Source: Phycisphaerae bacterium (GTDB lineage Bacteria; Planctomycetota; Phycisphaerae; Phycisphaerales; UBA1924). Taken from it: a stretch of DNA of 64,000 bases. The stretch's first letter is position 1. Each line of letters starts with the position of its first letter. The stretch covers positions 1 through 64,000 of the forward strand of contig JAUIHS010000016.1 in the NCBI GenBank assembly GCA_030432255.1, given 5' to 3'. The translations under genes and the position numbers were made by a program. Positions 53,091 through 62,086 of the stretch are shown here, piece by piece. The notes below the pieces were generated by a model. That model was not told where the DNA came from and did no database searches. It saw only the letters and a program-made list of their open reading frames with translations.

Positions 53091-56000
53091 TTATTCCTGG
53101 TCCGGGTTGTTCAGCCGATCGCGGGCACGGCGCTTGGCGGCGAGGAGGCCGGCAGTCGTGGACTCATCGGGCTTCTTCGGCGGCTCATTCTTCTCCGGAT
53201 CCTTCCGAGTCTCCGACTTCCCGCTCGCACCGCTTCCCTGGCCGCTGAGGCTGGTCAGCATCTCTTTGCGCAGTTGCTGCCGCCGCGCCTCCAGACGCTC
53301 GGCACGTTCACGCTCCCGCTGCGCTCGTGCTTCTTCTTCGGCGGAAACCTCGCGTTGCGCTGCATCGACCTCACGCGCCGGCTCTGCAATGCGCTTTTCC
53401 CGCGCCGTCGGGGGCGGAGGATCGAGGACCTGCGGTCCGCGCTCGGCGCGGTCTCGCAAGGTGCCGAGCGTCGCGGCGGCCTGTTCGGAGCGTCGGCGCA
53501 CCGCATCTGTTGTCTGTTCGCGAACCGCGACGGCCACTTCGCGCGTCAGCAGGCGATCCCATGCGACCCGACGCGTTCCGACATCCAACAGGAAGATCAC
53601 GACCGACCACACCAGCAGCGTTGGCCAGATGGGCATCTCGGCGCGGACAGGTTCGATCCCGGAACGATCGAAGAGGCGCGCCTCACGGGGCTGCTTGAGG
53701 TCCCAGACCCTGCCACCCGTCACGTCGGCGATATCTCGGAGCAGCCCTACCCGACTGCTCATGCGCCGGAACTCGGGACCGAGTTGTCGAGATGCGCCAC
53801 CGAAGACCGGGGGCAGGCGTCGCTGTCCCTGCCGAGGCAGCAGTGTCACCACGTAGTTGCCGCGCTCGGTCGCCGGGACGCTGGATTGGTATGCACCGGG
53901 GCCGGTCTGCGTCAGGCGCACCCGGGTCTCGGTGCCATCCGGTGCATACACCGTTCCATCGACGCTGAGCCCTTCGAGAGGGCGACCTTCATCATCCACG
54001 GCATCGAGCCGGATGTGGAGGTCGTCGCCGATGACTTCCGTCACCAGTTCGTAGCCTTGCGCTCCACTGGGCCGCGAGAGCTGGCGCGCAGCCTGGGTCC
54101 AGATCTGCGGAAACCCGGACCAGCCAAGCCATGGTTCGGCCCAGTCGTGCGCATCGCTCGTGAAGGCACCGACCTGCCCACGCCCGACGAACCAGTGCGC
54201 GAGCAGTGGTTCGTCCTTTGGCGTCATCATCGCGTACGTCACCTTCGGATCGTCACGCGCCTGCGTGAGAACGACGCCGTTCAGCAGCGGTACGTTAGTG
54301 CTGACGCCGCGCAGGATCGGTGATGAACCATCCGTCACCCGCGGCTCGAAGGGCTGCTTGCGGACCAACGGCTGACGCACCACGCGCACATCACGCACGA
54401 AGTAACGGGGCAGTACGTTGGGGTTGTAGACCCGGTAGGGTTCGCCGCCGCCGGCAACGGCAATCTGGTGAAGCGTCGTGAAGTCAGCGCCGTCGCCAAC
54501 AGCAATCGTGGATACGGTGATGCCGTCGGCTTTCATCGCCGCGGCGGTCCGGATCCCCACATTCGGATCCCCCTCCGACTGACCGTCGGACAGGACCAGC
54601 ACATGCTTGACGTTGGCCTCGACGGCCTTGAGTTCCTGGTAGGCGCGCTGGAGTGCCGGGTACATGTTGGTTCCGCCGCCGGGACTGATGCCGCGAACAC
54701 GATCCGCGGTACGTCGCGGATCGATGTTGCGTCCCATCTCGACGCGCACGTCGTAGATGCTGTTGAAAGTGATCACGCAGATGAGGTCGGTCTTGTCGAG
54801 CATCTCGACGGCGAGGGCTGCGCCTTCGTTGGCAATCTCCTGTTGCGTCCGAGCGCCACCGAGCACCGGATCGCCCATGGAACCCGAGTTGTCGAGCACG
54901 ATGACGATCGCAGCCGGAGGGGTGATGAGTTGCTCGGGCAGGTCAAGGCGAACCGGGAGAATCTCCTCGATGGGTGTTCCCTTCCAGCCTCCCGCCCCGA
55001 ATGACGCCGGACCGCCCACCATCATGAATCCGCCGCCCAGGTCCGTGACGTAATCAACCAGTGTTTCCTGGACGCTGCCCGGTACTCGATCCGCGGCGAC
55101 GTTCTGGAATATCACGAGGTCATAGCGCTGATACGACAGCAGGTCTCCCGGCAGTTCGTCCTGCCCGATCACCTCGGCTTCGATGTCGGCACGACGAAGC
55201 GTGCGACCCAGCAGTGCACCGGCGCCACCTTCCCGGCCTTCGCTCACCCCGTCAACGATCAGCACCTTGCCGCGCCCCGGAGTGACCGTGAATGTCTCGG
55301 CCCGGTTGTTGTCGACGAGTCGGTCGTCCTGCGGCGTCGCGGGCACAAAGACCGCCTCAAGCTTGTGCACGGGGTCATCATTGAGTTGCACATCGGGGAT
55401 CGTGATGACGGTTCGCCCTGCGGCCAGTTCCACGCGCCGACCCGTTCCGGGCGCATCACCGTTGAGATCCAGGGACTCGCCCGCATACAGAAGCTCGAGT
55501 TCACCGCGCGCCGGATCGGTCGCCTGGAGAACGACCCGGATGGTGATGGCGGACTCACCTGAGGCAGTCGGCGGCGCATCCAGTGAGGCGATGAAGACTT
55601 CGTTCTGCACTTCGTACGCGATGGGCAGAACATCGATCGGGGTGTTGACGCTGTTCCCCGCGAGGCTGCTTGATGCGATTTCGCGCGCGGCCGCCAGACT
55701 GTTGCCCTTCGTCTCGTTGCCGTCGCTGACCAGCAGCATGCGCCGTGCGGCATCGGGCGGGAAGAGCGACTCAGCGAAGCGCAGGGCGCCTTCGATGTCG
55801 GTGCCCGATGCCATGCTGTACTCGTATTCGATCGACAGGTCATCCCGGCGCGTCGGCGTCGCGACTGCCACGGATCGGCCGTCGAAGACGACCATGCCGA
55901 ACAGGTCATCCGCACCGCGCCCCCGCCGGGTGGCCTCATCGATCCAGCGATTGACGGCGGCATTCGAACTGATGCGCCCGCGTTCCGGGTCGATCCCGAA

Positions 56001-56249
56001 GTCGGCGAACTGGCTGACGGAGTCGGAGACGTCCACGAGCGCGATCACGGCAACGCGATCGGTCGTGCGGACCGTCGCGGCCCCGGCAAGCATGCACGCG
56101 ATCAGGGCGACGAGGATGCTGCGCGCTGCGACCGTGGTGATCATCCGGAGCCGCGTCATGGCATGGAACCACCGCCATGCGGTCAGCGCGACGGGGATGA
56201 CCAGCAGCAGCGTCAGGAGCCAGGCGGGATGGGCGAACGTGATGCTCAA
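53091..56249 (-). CDS. Giant vWA/GATase-like membrane protein (BatA-type N-terminus)
   Basis: 1,052 residues from a TTG, eight bases past GGAG, that overlaps the previous gene's end. Membrane helices at about 8-27 and 38-62 start the chain. A vWA-like fold (VIALVDVSDSVSQF) is at about 67-240, a GATase-like region at about 330-440 (GGGFMMVGGPASFGAGGW), and a second vWA with MIDAS in VIVLDNSGSMGDPV at about 450-620. A late helix (TLLVWSVVIFLLDVG) precedes a charged Arg/Glu coiled coil. Probably a periplasm-facing regulator or assembly protein; the substrate is unknown. Confidence 0.85.
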   Translation of the reverse strand: MSITFAHPAWLLTLLLVIPVALTAWRWFHAMTRLRMITTVAARSILVALIACMLAGAATVRTTDRVAVIALVDVSDSVSQFADFGIDPERGRISSNAAVNRWIDEATRRGRGADDLFGMVVFDGRSVAVATPTRRDDLSIEYEYSMASGTDIEGALRFAESLFPPDAARRMLLVSDGNETKGNSLAAAREIASSSLAGNSVNTPIDVLPIAYEVQNEVFIASLDAPPTASGESAITIRVVLQATDPARGELELLYAGESLDLNGDAPGTGRRVELAAGRTVITIPDVQLNDDPVHKLEAVFVPATPQDDRLVDNNRAETFTVTPGRGKVLIVDGVSEGREGGAGALLGRTLRRADIEAEVIGQDELPGDLLSYQRYDLVIFQNVAADRVPGSVQETLVDYVTDLGGGFMMVGGPASFGAGGWKGTPIEEILPVRLDLPEQLITPPAAIVIVLDNSGSMGDPVLGGARTQQEIANEGAALAVEMLDKTDLICVITFNSIYDVRVEMGRNIDPRRTADRVRGISPGGGTNMYPALQRAYQELKAVEANVKHVLVLSDGQSEGDPNVGIRTAAAMKADGITVSTIAVGDGADFTTLHQIAVAGGGEPYRVYNPNVLPRYFVRDVRVVRQPLVRKQPFEPRVTDGSSPILRGVSTNVPLLNGVVLTQARDDPKVTYAMMTPKDEPLLAHWFVGRGQVGAFTSDAHDWAEPWLGWSGFPQIWTQAARQLSRPSGAQGYELVTEVIGDDLHIRLDAVDDEGRPLEGLSVDGTVYAPDGTETRVRLTQTGPGAYQSSVPATERGNYVVTLLPRQGQRRLPPVFGGASRQLGPEFRRMSSRVGLLRDIADVTGGRVWDLKQPREARLFDRSGIEPVRAEMPIWPTLLVWSVVIFLLDVGTRRVAWDRLLTREVAVAVREQTTDAVRRRSEQAAATLGTLRDRAERGPQVLDPPPPTAREKRIAEPAREVDAAQREVSAEEEARAQRERERAERLEARRQQLRKEMLTSLSGQGSGASGKSETRKDPEKNEPPKKPDESTTAGLLAAKRRARDRLNNPDQE

Positions 56250-56250
56250 A

Positions 56251-58602
56251 TCACTCCGGGTTGCCTTGCTTGGAAGATGACTGTGCCTGCTCCGCTTCGC
56301 GGGCCAGTTCGAGCGTCCGTTCGAAGTAGCGGCGCACGTTGCGGAATCGGCGCGGGATCACGTTGTCCTCCATGGCGCGATCGGCGGACTCCATGGCATC
56401 CTTGATGGGGGCATCGAGTGTGCCCTCAGCGATCAATGGATCACGCTGATACTCAGCGTCGGGGTCGTACCACTCAGCGAGAGGGCGATCGGCGCCTGGC
56501 GGCAATTCACCGGCAGGGGTGTCGCCGCGGGCATCGACGAGTTCGGAGTCGAAGGACCGATCGGAGGGGGTGGCGCCCTGTTCCTGCTGGAAGGCCTTCG
56601 CCCACTGCTCGAGTTCTCTGCGCTCCTGCTTGGACATCCCCTCCAGCAGCTTTTCCGCCTGGTCGCGCATCTCCTCGGCGTTCTGCCGCTGTTCCGAGGC
56701 GCGGCCGCGCTGCTCCTTCATCCGCTCCAACTGATCCCGAACGCGTGAGAGTGCTCCTTCACCAGGCTCCTCTCCGCCCCCGGACTGCTGTTCACCCTGT
56801 TGCGATGACTCACTGCCCGTCTGCTGCTCACCCTGCTGCGATGACTCGCTGCCCGTCTGCTGTTCACCCTGTTGCGACGAATCACTGCCAGTCTGCTGCT
56901 CACCCTGCTGCGATGACTCACTGCCCGTCTGCTGCTCACCCTGCTGCGATGACTCGCTGCCCGTCTGCTGCTCACCCTGTTGCGACGAATCACTGCCCGT
57001 CTGCTGTTCACCCTGCTGCGACGAATCACTGCCCGTCTGCTGTTCGCCCTGCTGCGACGAATCACTGCCCGTCTGCTGTTCGCCCTGCTGCGACGAATCA
57101 CTGCCCGTCTGCTGCTCACCCTGCTGCGATGACTCACTGCCAGTCTGCTGTTCGCCCTGCTGCGACGAATCACTGCCCGTCTGCTGTTCGCGCTGCTCCG
57201 ACGACTCGCTGCCCGTCTGCTGCTCACCCTGCTGCGACGAATCACTGCCCGTCTGCTGATTCTCTGACTGATCGGATGACTCAGGTGAGGGCGGCTCCTT
57301 GTTCAGATCGTTCGCGGCATCTCTCAGGGCGTCGCTCAGTCCCTCGGTCTCCTCTCGAGCCTGTTCCCGCGCTTCCTGCTCGCGCTTCTGGGCTTCAAGT
57401 TCTTCCGACAACCGACGGGCGGCAGATTCATCGAACCCCTCATCACGCAACTTCTCTTCGCGCTCACGCTGTTCGGCCATCTGCCGCAACTGCTCGATCT
57501 GCTCATCGCTCAGACCGTGATCGCGCAGCCGCTCGGCGGACCGTTCTTCGGCAGTCTGCTCAGCCTGCTGCGCCTGACGAAGCAACTCGTCCAGATCATC
57601 AGCCAGCGACTCCATGTCCTGCTCAAGCGCCGCTCGCTCTTCAGGCGTCATGGACGACAACTGATCATTCAAGGCATCCAGCGACTCCAGGGCCTGGTCG
57701 AGGTCCTGTTCACGGAGCGCCTGTCGCAGCGCCTCCAGATGAGAATTCGTCATCTCAGGCACCGACCCCTCGGGGCGCGGTGCGGTGTCCAGGTCCCGCA
57801 TCATCTCAGATGCACGCTGCGCCGCTTCTTCCTGCTTCGCCGCGTTCCGCTCGAGGCGCTCAGCGCTCTCCGACAGCAATCGCGCCGACTCGGCTCGCGC
57901 CTGATCGGGGGTCTTCTCGCCACTCGACAGTTGCTCGCGGATGCGATCCAGCGCGGCCAGTTCGTCATCCGACGCCCCCGGGGCCCGCTCCTCTTCCTCG
58001 TCTGCTGCGGGCGCCTCACCCTCCGGGTCCAGTCCGCTCAGCAGGGCATCCAGTTCTTCAGCGGCGGCATCGCGCTGCGCGGCCAGTTCCAGTTCGGCTT
58101 CCTGCGCGGCGGGATCATCCAGCAGGTGCATGGGTGCCCAGAGCATCGCCGCGAGGAGTGTGGCTGCACCGACAACCGGCCAGACCAGCCATGATCGTCC
58201 CCAGCGCAGCGGCATGGCTCGGCGCAGGTCGACCGCTTCGACGTGGGCTTCCGCATCGGCAACGGCCAGTGCCGTGAACGGGTCATCCGGATCCCGGTCA
58301 CTGAGGTTGATGGCGGAACTGAGCCGGTCGGAGAGTCCACTCGCCGCATCCAGTTCAATCGCCGCTCCCATGATGGCCGGGCGTCGCCACATCGCGACGA
58401 GCACGGCACCGAGCACGCTGACGGCTGCCGGGCCGGCAAGGAAGACCCACCAGGGCAGGCCCGGACCGGCAAGTCGGTCCAGGATCGCCGCGGCAAGACC
58501 GATCGACAGCCCGATGACGAGCGCCGGGCCCAGCGCTCTGACCAGGCTGCGAAGGACGATTCTCCGGGAGGCCGCCCGAATGATGTGCTGCGTACGCCGC
58601 AT
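56251..58602 (-). CDS. Membrane-anchored coiled-coil protein with 12-residue tandem repeat
   Basis: 783 residues. Helices at about 22-40 (LVIGLSIGLAAAILDRLAG), 50-68 and 132-150 (WLVWPVVGAATLLAAMLWAP) suggest an N-terminal membrane part related to DUF4175-type proteins. The rest is Glu/Gln/Arg-rich coiled coil, interrupted at about 448-604 by 13 copies of QQTGS(D/E)SSQQGE. The C-terminus resumes with SRVRDQLERMKEQRGRASEQ. It begins a two-gene unit with the vWA protein: its TGA is one base from the TTG of the next gene. Possibly a cell-envelope scaffold. Confidence 0.75.
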   Translation of the reverse strand: MRRTQHIIRAASRRIVLRSLVRALGPALVIGLSIGLAAAILDRLAGPGLPWWVFLAGPAAVSVLGAVLVAMWRRPAIMGAAIELDAASGLSDRLSSAINLSDRDPDDPFTALAVADAEAHVEAVDLRRAMPLRWGRSWLVWPVVGAATLLAAMLWAPMHLLDDPAAQEAELELAAQRDAAAEELDALLSGLDPEGEAPAADEEEERAPGASDDELAALDRIREQLSSGEKTPDQARAESARLLSESAERLERNAAKQEEAAQRASEMMRDLDTAPRPEGSVPEMTNSHLEALRQALREQDLDQALESLDALNDQLSSMTPEERAALEQDMESLADDLDELLRQAQQAEQTAEERSAERLRDHGLSDEQIEQLRQMAEQREREEKLRDEGFDESAARRLSEELEAQKREQEAREQAREETEGLSDALRDAANDLNKEPPSPESSDQSENQQTGSDSSQQGEQQTGSESSEQREQQTGSDSSQQGEQQTGSESSQQGEQQTGSDSSQQGEQQTGSDSSQQGEQQTGSDSSQQGEQQTGSDSSQQGEQQTGSESSQQGEQQTGSESSQQGEQQTGSDSSQQGEQQTGSESSQQGEQQTGSESSQQGEQQSGGGEEPGEGALSRVRDQLERMKEQRGRASEQRQNAEEMRDQAEKLLEGMSKQERRELEQWAKAFQQEQGATPSDRSFDSELVDARGDTPAGELPPGADRPLAEWYDPDAEYQRDPLIAEGTLDAPIKDAMESADRAMEDNVIPRRFRNVRRYFERTLELAREAEQAQSSSKQGNPE
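56791..57258 (-). repeat. 36-bp in-frame tandem repeat, about 13 copies
   Basis: Thirteen near-identical 36-base units code QQTGS(D/E)SSQQGE in the gene 56251-58602. Each differs by Asp/Glu choice and scattered silent changes; one unit reads EQRE in place of QQGE. No spacers, so this is not CRISPR. Copy number is a likely strain variable. Confidence 0.9.
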
Positions 58603-58828
58603 ACCCCATGATACGTCCCGATGCTGCCGGCGATGCAGGGATGCGGCTGAAGCTGATTCAGTTCGTTTCCAGCGTCACGCGGCGGGCATGGGAATCGGGG
58701 CAGGGCAGCGGGCGTTCAATGTTCGGGACCCGCCGATCAGAGCACTCCGAATGGAATCAAGTGGTCTAGGATTCGACTCCCATCGCCCCGCAGGGGTGTT
58801 TCAACCCACAGCAAGGAGAGACCGCCTC

Positions 58829-59332
58829 ATGTCCACACTCATGAACCTCCTCGGCCCCGGCGCCGAACGCACTCTCGGATACGCGGAAATGGTCACCGGT
58901 GACATCCCCGCCGAGCAGTTCGGACGTATGTACAAGACCGCCAACTCACCCGCCTTCTGCATCGGTCACCTGAGCATCTATCCGGACATCCTCCTCCCGG
59001 CACTGGGGCGTGCCGACCTCGCGGCACCCGATGAGTCGTGGACCGCGCTCTTCGCCGCCGGGGTTGAATGCAAGGACGACGCTGACGGCTCTCTCTATCC
59101 GCACAAGGAAGCCTTGATGGCGCGATACCTGGAGCGTCACAAGGTCGTGTACCAGGCGCTGGAGGCTGCCGATGATGCCCTGCTCGCCGGAGAGAATCCG
59201 AACGAGCGGATGCGTCCGATGTTCCCGACTCTGGGCGCGATGGCGTCTTTCCTCATTACCGGACACCAGATGATGCACCTGGGACAGATCAGCACGTGGC
59301 GCCGGGCCATGGGTCTCGGTCCCTGCATGTGA
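58829..59332 (+). CDS. DinB-family (DNA-damage-inducible fold) protein
   Basis: 167 residues. The DinB four-helix fold is suggested by the metal-ligand pattern: His in FCIGHLSIY and the C-terminal TGHQMMHLGQIS (HxxxHxxQI) typical of DinB/YfiT-like enzymes, which often act as thiol transferases or in stress. This is a different family from DNA polymerase IV, also called DinB. ATG 58829 has AAGGAGAG upstream. It stands alone between the coiled-coil gene and an SGNH esterase. Confidence 0.8.
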   Translation: MSTLMNLLGPGAERTLGYAEMVTGDIPAEQFGRMYKTANSPAFCIGHLSIYPDILLPALGRADLAAPDESWTALFAAGVECKDDADGSLYPHKEALMARYLERHKVVYQALEAADDALLAGENPNERMRPMFPTLGAMASFLITGHQMMHLGQISTWRRAMGLGPCM

Positions 59333-59412
59333 TTTGCTGACATCACTTCAACCGGCCGGAATCCGGGTGTAGCATGTCTGTGGCGTTGGATTCCGGTTCG
59401 GAGGAGGTGGAG

Positions 59413-60762
59413 ATGCTCAAGACAGATCGATTCCGTTCATTGCTGGCCACCTGCGCCGGTGCCGTGATGTGCGCACTGGCACCCGCGTCAGACGCGGGCG
59501 ATCCGTGCAGCGTACTCGCCGGATCGGATCCGGCTCCGGATACCTGGAATCTCGCTCCGGTCATCGCCCCGTGGTTCAATGCCCTGGAGTCGGGCGAGCA
59601 GGCTTCCCTGATGATCATCGGCGACTCGATGAGCGTTCGCGCCGATTCGTATAACTGGTTCCTCGTCCGCAGACTGCGCGAGCGGTACGGAAATGGCGGC
59701 GACGGTTACTTCGGTATCGGCTCGGGCTTCACCGCACCGAACCCCGCGATCGATTCGCGGCTCGCCTCCCGCTACCCGCAGAAACTCACTCGCAGCAGTT
59801 CGGACTCACGACTCGCACTGCTGAACCACCCGCGCGAAGAGCCTCGCGGCACGTGGGCGCCGGACGGACTCTTCTGCATCACGTGGAGCGACGGGTGGGC
59901 ACAGACGGACTTCCATGGCACCCATGCGCGACTCTACTTCATCATGCGACCGGGCGGGGGCGTGCTGAAACTGACGCTCAACGGCCAGCCTCTCGCCGAG
60001 ATCTTTACGGAGTCGAACTACCTGACGACGGGCGTCTACGAATTCGCCACCGGAGCGCCGGACAACAACACGATTTCAACGCTGCGCATCGAGCCGAAGT
60101 ATGGGCGCGAAATGCAGGCCCTCGGCCTCGAGATGATGTGCGATGATCCGGGCATCATCTACCACCGCATCGGGCGCGGCGGGCAGGGACCGGACGACTT
60201 CCTGCGCAGCGTCAACAAGGGTGTGATGCGCATCTATCGTGAACTCAATCCGGATCTCGTCATTGTCATGCTCGACTGGGCGGGCGACGACACGTCCAAA
60301 GCGGACTATCCCGCGGAACTGCGCGAACTGCTCGACTTCTACCAGCATGCCATGCCCGATTCGCGTTTCGTGCTGATGTCACATCATCCTTTCCAGGACG
60401 ACATCGCCGAGCAGATCCCGACACTCCTCGAGATCGCCTGCGAGCGCGACTTCGGCTTCATCAACCTCCAGAATACGTTCGCAGACCTGGATGCCATGGA
60501 GGCACTCGGGCTCATCGAGGATGGTGTGCACTTCACCGCTGCCGGTGGTGAGTGGTTCGGTGATTACGTTTATGACCTGCTCATCGGAACGGCGGAAGCG
60601 TGCCGCGGCGATGTCAACCAGGACGGCCGGATCGACTTCGCGGATCTGAACGAGATGCTGGATACCTGGGGAGACTCCGAGCGGGCGGATGTCGATCGGA
60701 GTGGCAGGGTGGACTTCGGTGACCTCAACATGCTCCTCGACACGTGGGGGAGTTGCGAGTAG
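59413..60762 (+). CDS. Secreted SGNH-type esterase with dockerin-like tail
   Basis: 449 residues. Signal peptide 1-29 (LLATCAGAVMCALAPASDAG). The SGNH block I nucleophile is in IIGDSMSVRAD at about residue 76. Later elements include GGDGYFGIGSGFTAP, VIVMLDWAGDDTSK, and the catalytic Asp-x-x-His in EDGVHFTAAGGEWF. The tail GDVNQDGRIDFADLNEMLDT plus DVDRSGRVDFGDLNMLLDT is a two-loop dockerin-like domain. GGAGGTGG gives the ATG at 59413. Likely removes acetyl or other ester groups from polysaccharides outside the cell. Confidence 0.82.
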   Translation: MLKTDRFRSLLATCAGAVMCALAPASDAGDPCSVLAGSDPAPDTWNLAPVIAPWFNALESGEQASLMIIGDSMSVRADSYNWFLVRRLRERYGNGGDGYFGIGSGFTAPNPAIDSRLASRYPQKLTRSSSDSRLALLNHPREEPRGTWAPDGLFCITWSDGWAQTDFHGTHARLYFIMRPGGGVLKLTLNGQPLAEIFTESNYLTTGVYEFATGAPDNNTISTLRIEPKYGREMQALGLEMMCDDPGIIYHRIGRGGQGPDDFLRSVNKGVMRIYRELNPDLVIVMLDWAGDDTSKADYPAELRELLDFYQHAMPDSRFVLMSHHPFQDDIAEQIPTLLEIACERDFGFINLQNTFADLDAMEALGLIEDGVHFTAAGGEWFGDYVYDLLIGTAEACRGDVNQDGRIDFADLNEMLDTWGDSERADVDRSGRVDFGDLNMLLDTWGSCE

Positions 60763-60770
60763 CCGTTCGG

Positions 60771-61277
60771 TCACTCGGTCCGGACACCATCCAACTCGAT
60801 CCAACCACCCTCGCGCCGACCACCGGGATCGTGATGCGTCCAGTGCAGCAGACCGCCCTGGTCGTTGTACTCGTATTGCCCCCTGATCAGCAGCGTATCG
60901 CCTTCCTCGATCGCCACAGGTTCGGCAAGGTCGATGTTGTGCGCAACCAGCAGTGTGTGTTCGTGTCCGCTCAGTCGAATGATGAATCGCTGGTGTCTTG
61001 AGCCCTCATCATCATCCGGGAGGACCTTGACCACTTCACCTGCCACGGTGCACATGACTCCTGACCGCCCGGCTGCCCAGGCGTCGAGGAGTCGCGCCTC
61101 ATCCCGAATGCCCTCGCTTGTCGAAGACCGATCAGTCGGTTGCTCGTCGGATGCCGGCGACTGTCCGATGTCAAAGTCGATCAACCCGGATTGGAACAGC
61201 ACGACAACCAGAATCACAAGCAGCGCCCCACCTCCGCCGCCGCACGCGCCCTTCTTTCCACACCGAAGTCGACTCAT
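60771..61277 (-). CDS. DUF3465 protein, membrane-anchored
   Basis: 168 residues. An N-terminal helix (GALLVILVVVLFQSGLIDF) anchors it. The DUF3465 core is unmistakable: GEVVKVLPDDDEGSRHQRFI, LLVAHNIDLAEP, and GQYEYNDQGGLLHWTHHDPG. An OB-like fold is likely. The family is usually a soluble periplasmic protein of unknown role. It converges on the SGNH esterase gene with only eight bases between. Confidence 0.85.
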   Translation of the reverse strand: MSRLRCGKKGACGGGGGALLVILVVVLFQSGLIDFDIGQSPASDEQPTDRSSTSEGIRDEARLLDAWAAGRSGVMCTVAGEVVKVLPDDDEGSRHQRFIIRLSGHEHTLLVAHNIDLAEPVAIEEGDTLLIRGQYEYNDQGGLLHWTHHDPGGRREGGWIELDGVRTE

Positions 61278-61312
61278 GAACTCAAGGATAACAGTATCAC
61301 GCCTGGCAGACC

Positions 61313-61729
61313 TCAGGGCTCCATCAGGTCAGTAGCCGTGCGGACGCCGAGTGCACCGAGCGTGGTCATCTCGCCGCACTCCGGACACCGCACCCGATCG
61401 CCCTCCGCCACCTGCCCGAGCATCGAATATGAACACGCCGGGCACCGCAGGTCCACGACGCGGCCGCCGCGGATCTTCATACGGAGCACCCGCCGCCCGT
61501 CTGCGAGTACGGTCACGCGCGTGGACAGGAGACCGTCGGCGGCGCACAGGATCTCGCACGCATGCGCGGTTCCGTCCTCATCCTCAAGATCGAAGAAGTG
61601 GCTGGTGTTTCGAAAGTTGGCGAAGCGTTTGCGGGAGACCGGCCTGCCGTCGACGAGCACCATCTCGTCCAGTTCCCCGCAACGCACTTCGACAAGGTGG
61701 CCAAACAATGATGTGCGCCCGATCCGCAT
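61313..61729 (-). CDS. Zinc-ribbon protein of unknown function
   Basis: 138 residues from the ATG at 61729 (the frame extends upstream to 61813 without a better site). The first part (FGHLVEVRCGELDEMVLVDG) is beta-rich. A C-terminal treble-cysteine region, RCPACSYSMLGQVAEGDRVRCPECGE, is a CPxC...CPxC zinc ribbon. No further domain. It is divergent from the Bfd-like gene, with 66 bases between. Confidence 0.6.
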   Translation of the reverse strand: MRIGRTSLFGHLVEVRCGELDEMVLVDGRPVSRKRFANFRNTSHFFDLEDEDGTAHACEILCAADGLLSTRVTVLADGRRVLRMKIRGGRVVDLRCPACSYSMLGQVAEGDRVRCPECGEMTTLGALGVRTATDLMEP

Positions 61730-61795
61730 GCAGTCAGGATCGGAACTCCGCGGATCATTCGCAAGGCCCGGACGTGAACCGACTACAATCCTCGC

Positions 61796-62086
61796 ATGGA
61801 CCCTGATGATCATGTCTGCCTGTGCTTCCGCGTCTCACTGCGCAAGATCCGCAATTACATGGCTCGGGAGGACCCACCGGTGGCCTCGCTCATCAGTGAG
61901 TGCCTCGGTGCGGGCACCGGGTGTCAGTGGTGTGTCCCCTTTCTCAAGAGCCTGCATGCTCAGCACGCGCGCGGCGAAACGCCCGACCTGGGCATCTCAC
62001 CTCAGGCGTACGCCGAGTCGCGTCTCACGTATCGCGCGACGGGTGAGCGTCCGGAGGTGGATGGGGAATCTCCAGCGGACTCCTGA
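61796..62086 (+). CDS. Bfd-like [2Fe-2S] ferredoxin
   Basis: 96 residues. Four cysteines in the Bfd pattern: CLC near residue 8-10, then CLGAGTGCQWCVPF at about 38-50, similar to bacterioferritin-associated ferredoxin and the BFD domain of nitrite reductases. It may bind a [2Fe-2S] cluster and take part in iron handling. Its last 62 bases overlap the end of the convergent CPBP protease gene; both C-termini look genuine. Confidence 0.8.
   Translation: MDPDDHVCLCFRVSLRKIRNYMAREDPPVASLISECLGAGTGCQWCVPFLKSLHAQHARGETPDLGISPQAYAESRLTYRATGERPEVDGESPADS

Noticed and set aside
56791-57258. CRISPR-like array of 36-bp units
   Set aside because: Units abut without spacers and translate in frame to a 12-residue repeat.
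56418-58277. 619-codon open frame on the + strand opposite the repeat-rich membrane protein
   Set aside because: It is antisense to a well-supported coiled-coil gene, and its His/Pro/Ala/Ser-rich composition is what the 36-bp repeat gives in the reverse frame.
58755-58790. tRNA-like T-arm (TTCGACTC)
   Set aside because: The flanking bases do not form a five-bp stem, and no acceptor or anticodon arm is in place.
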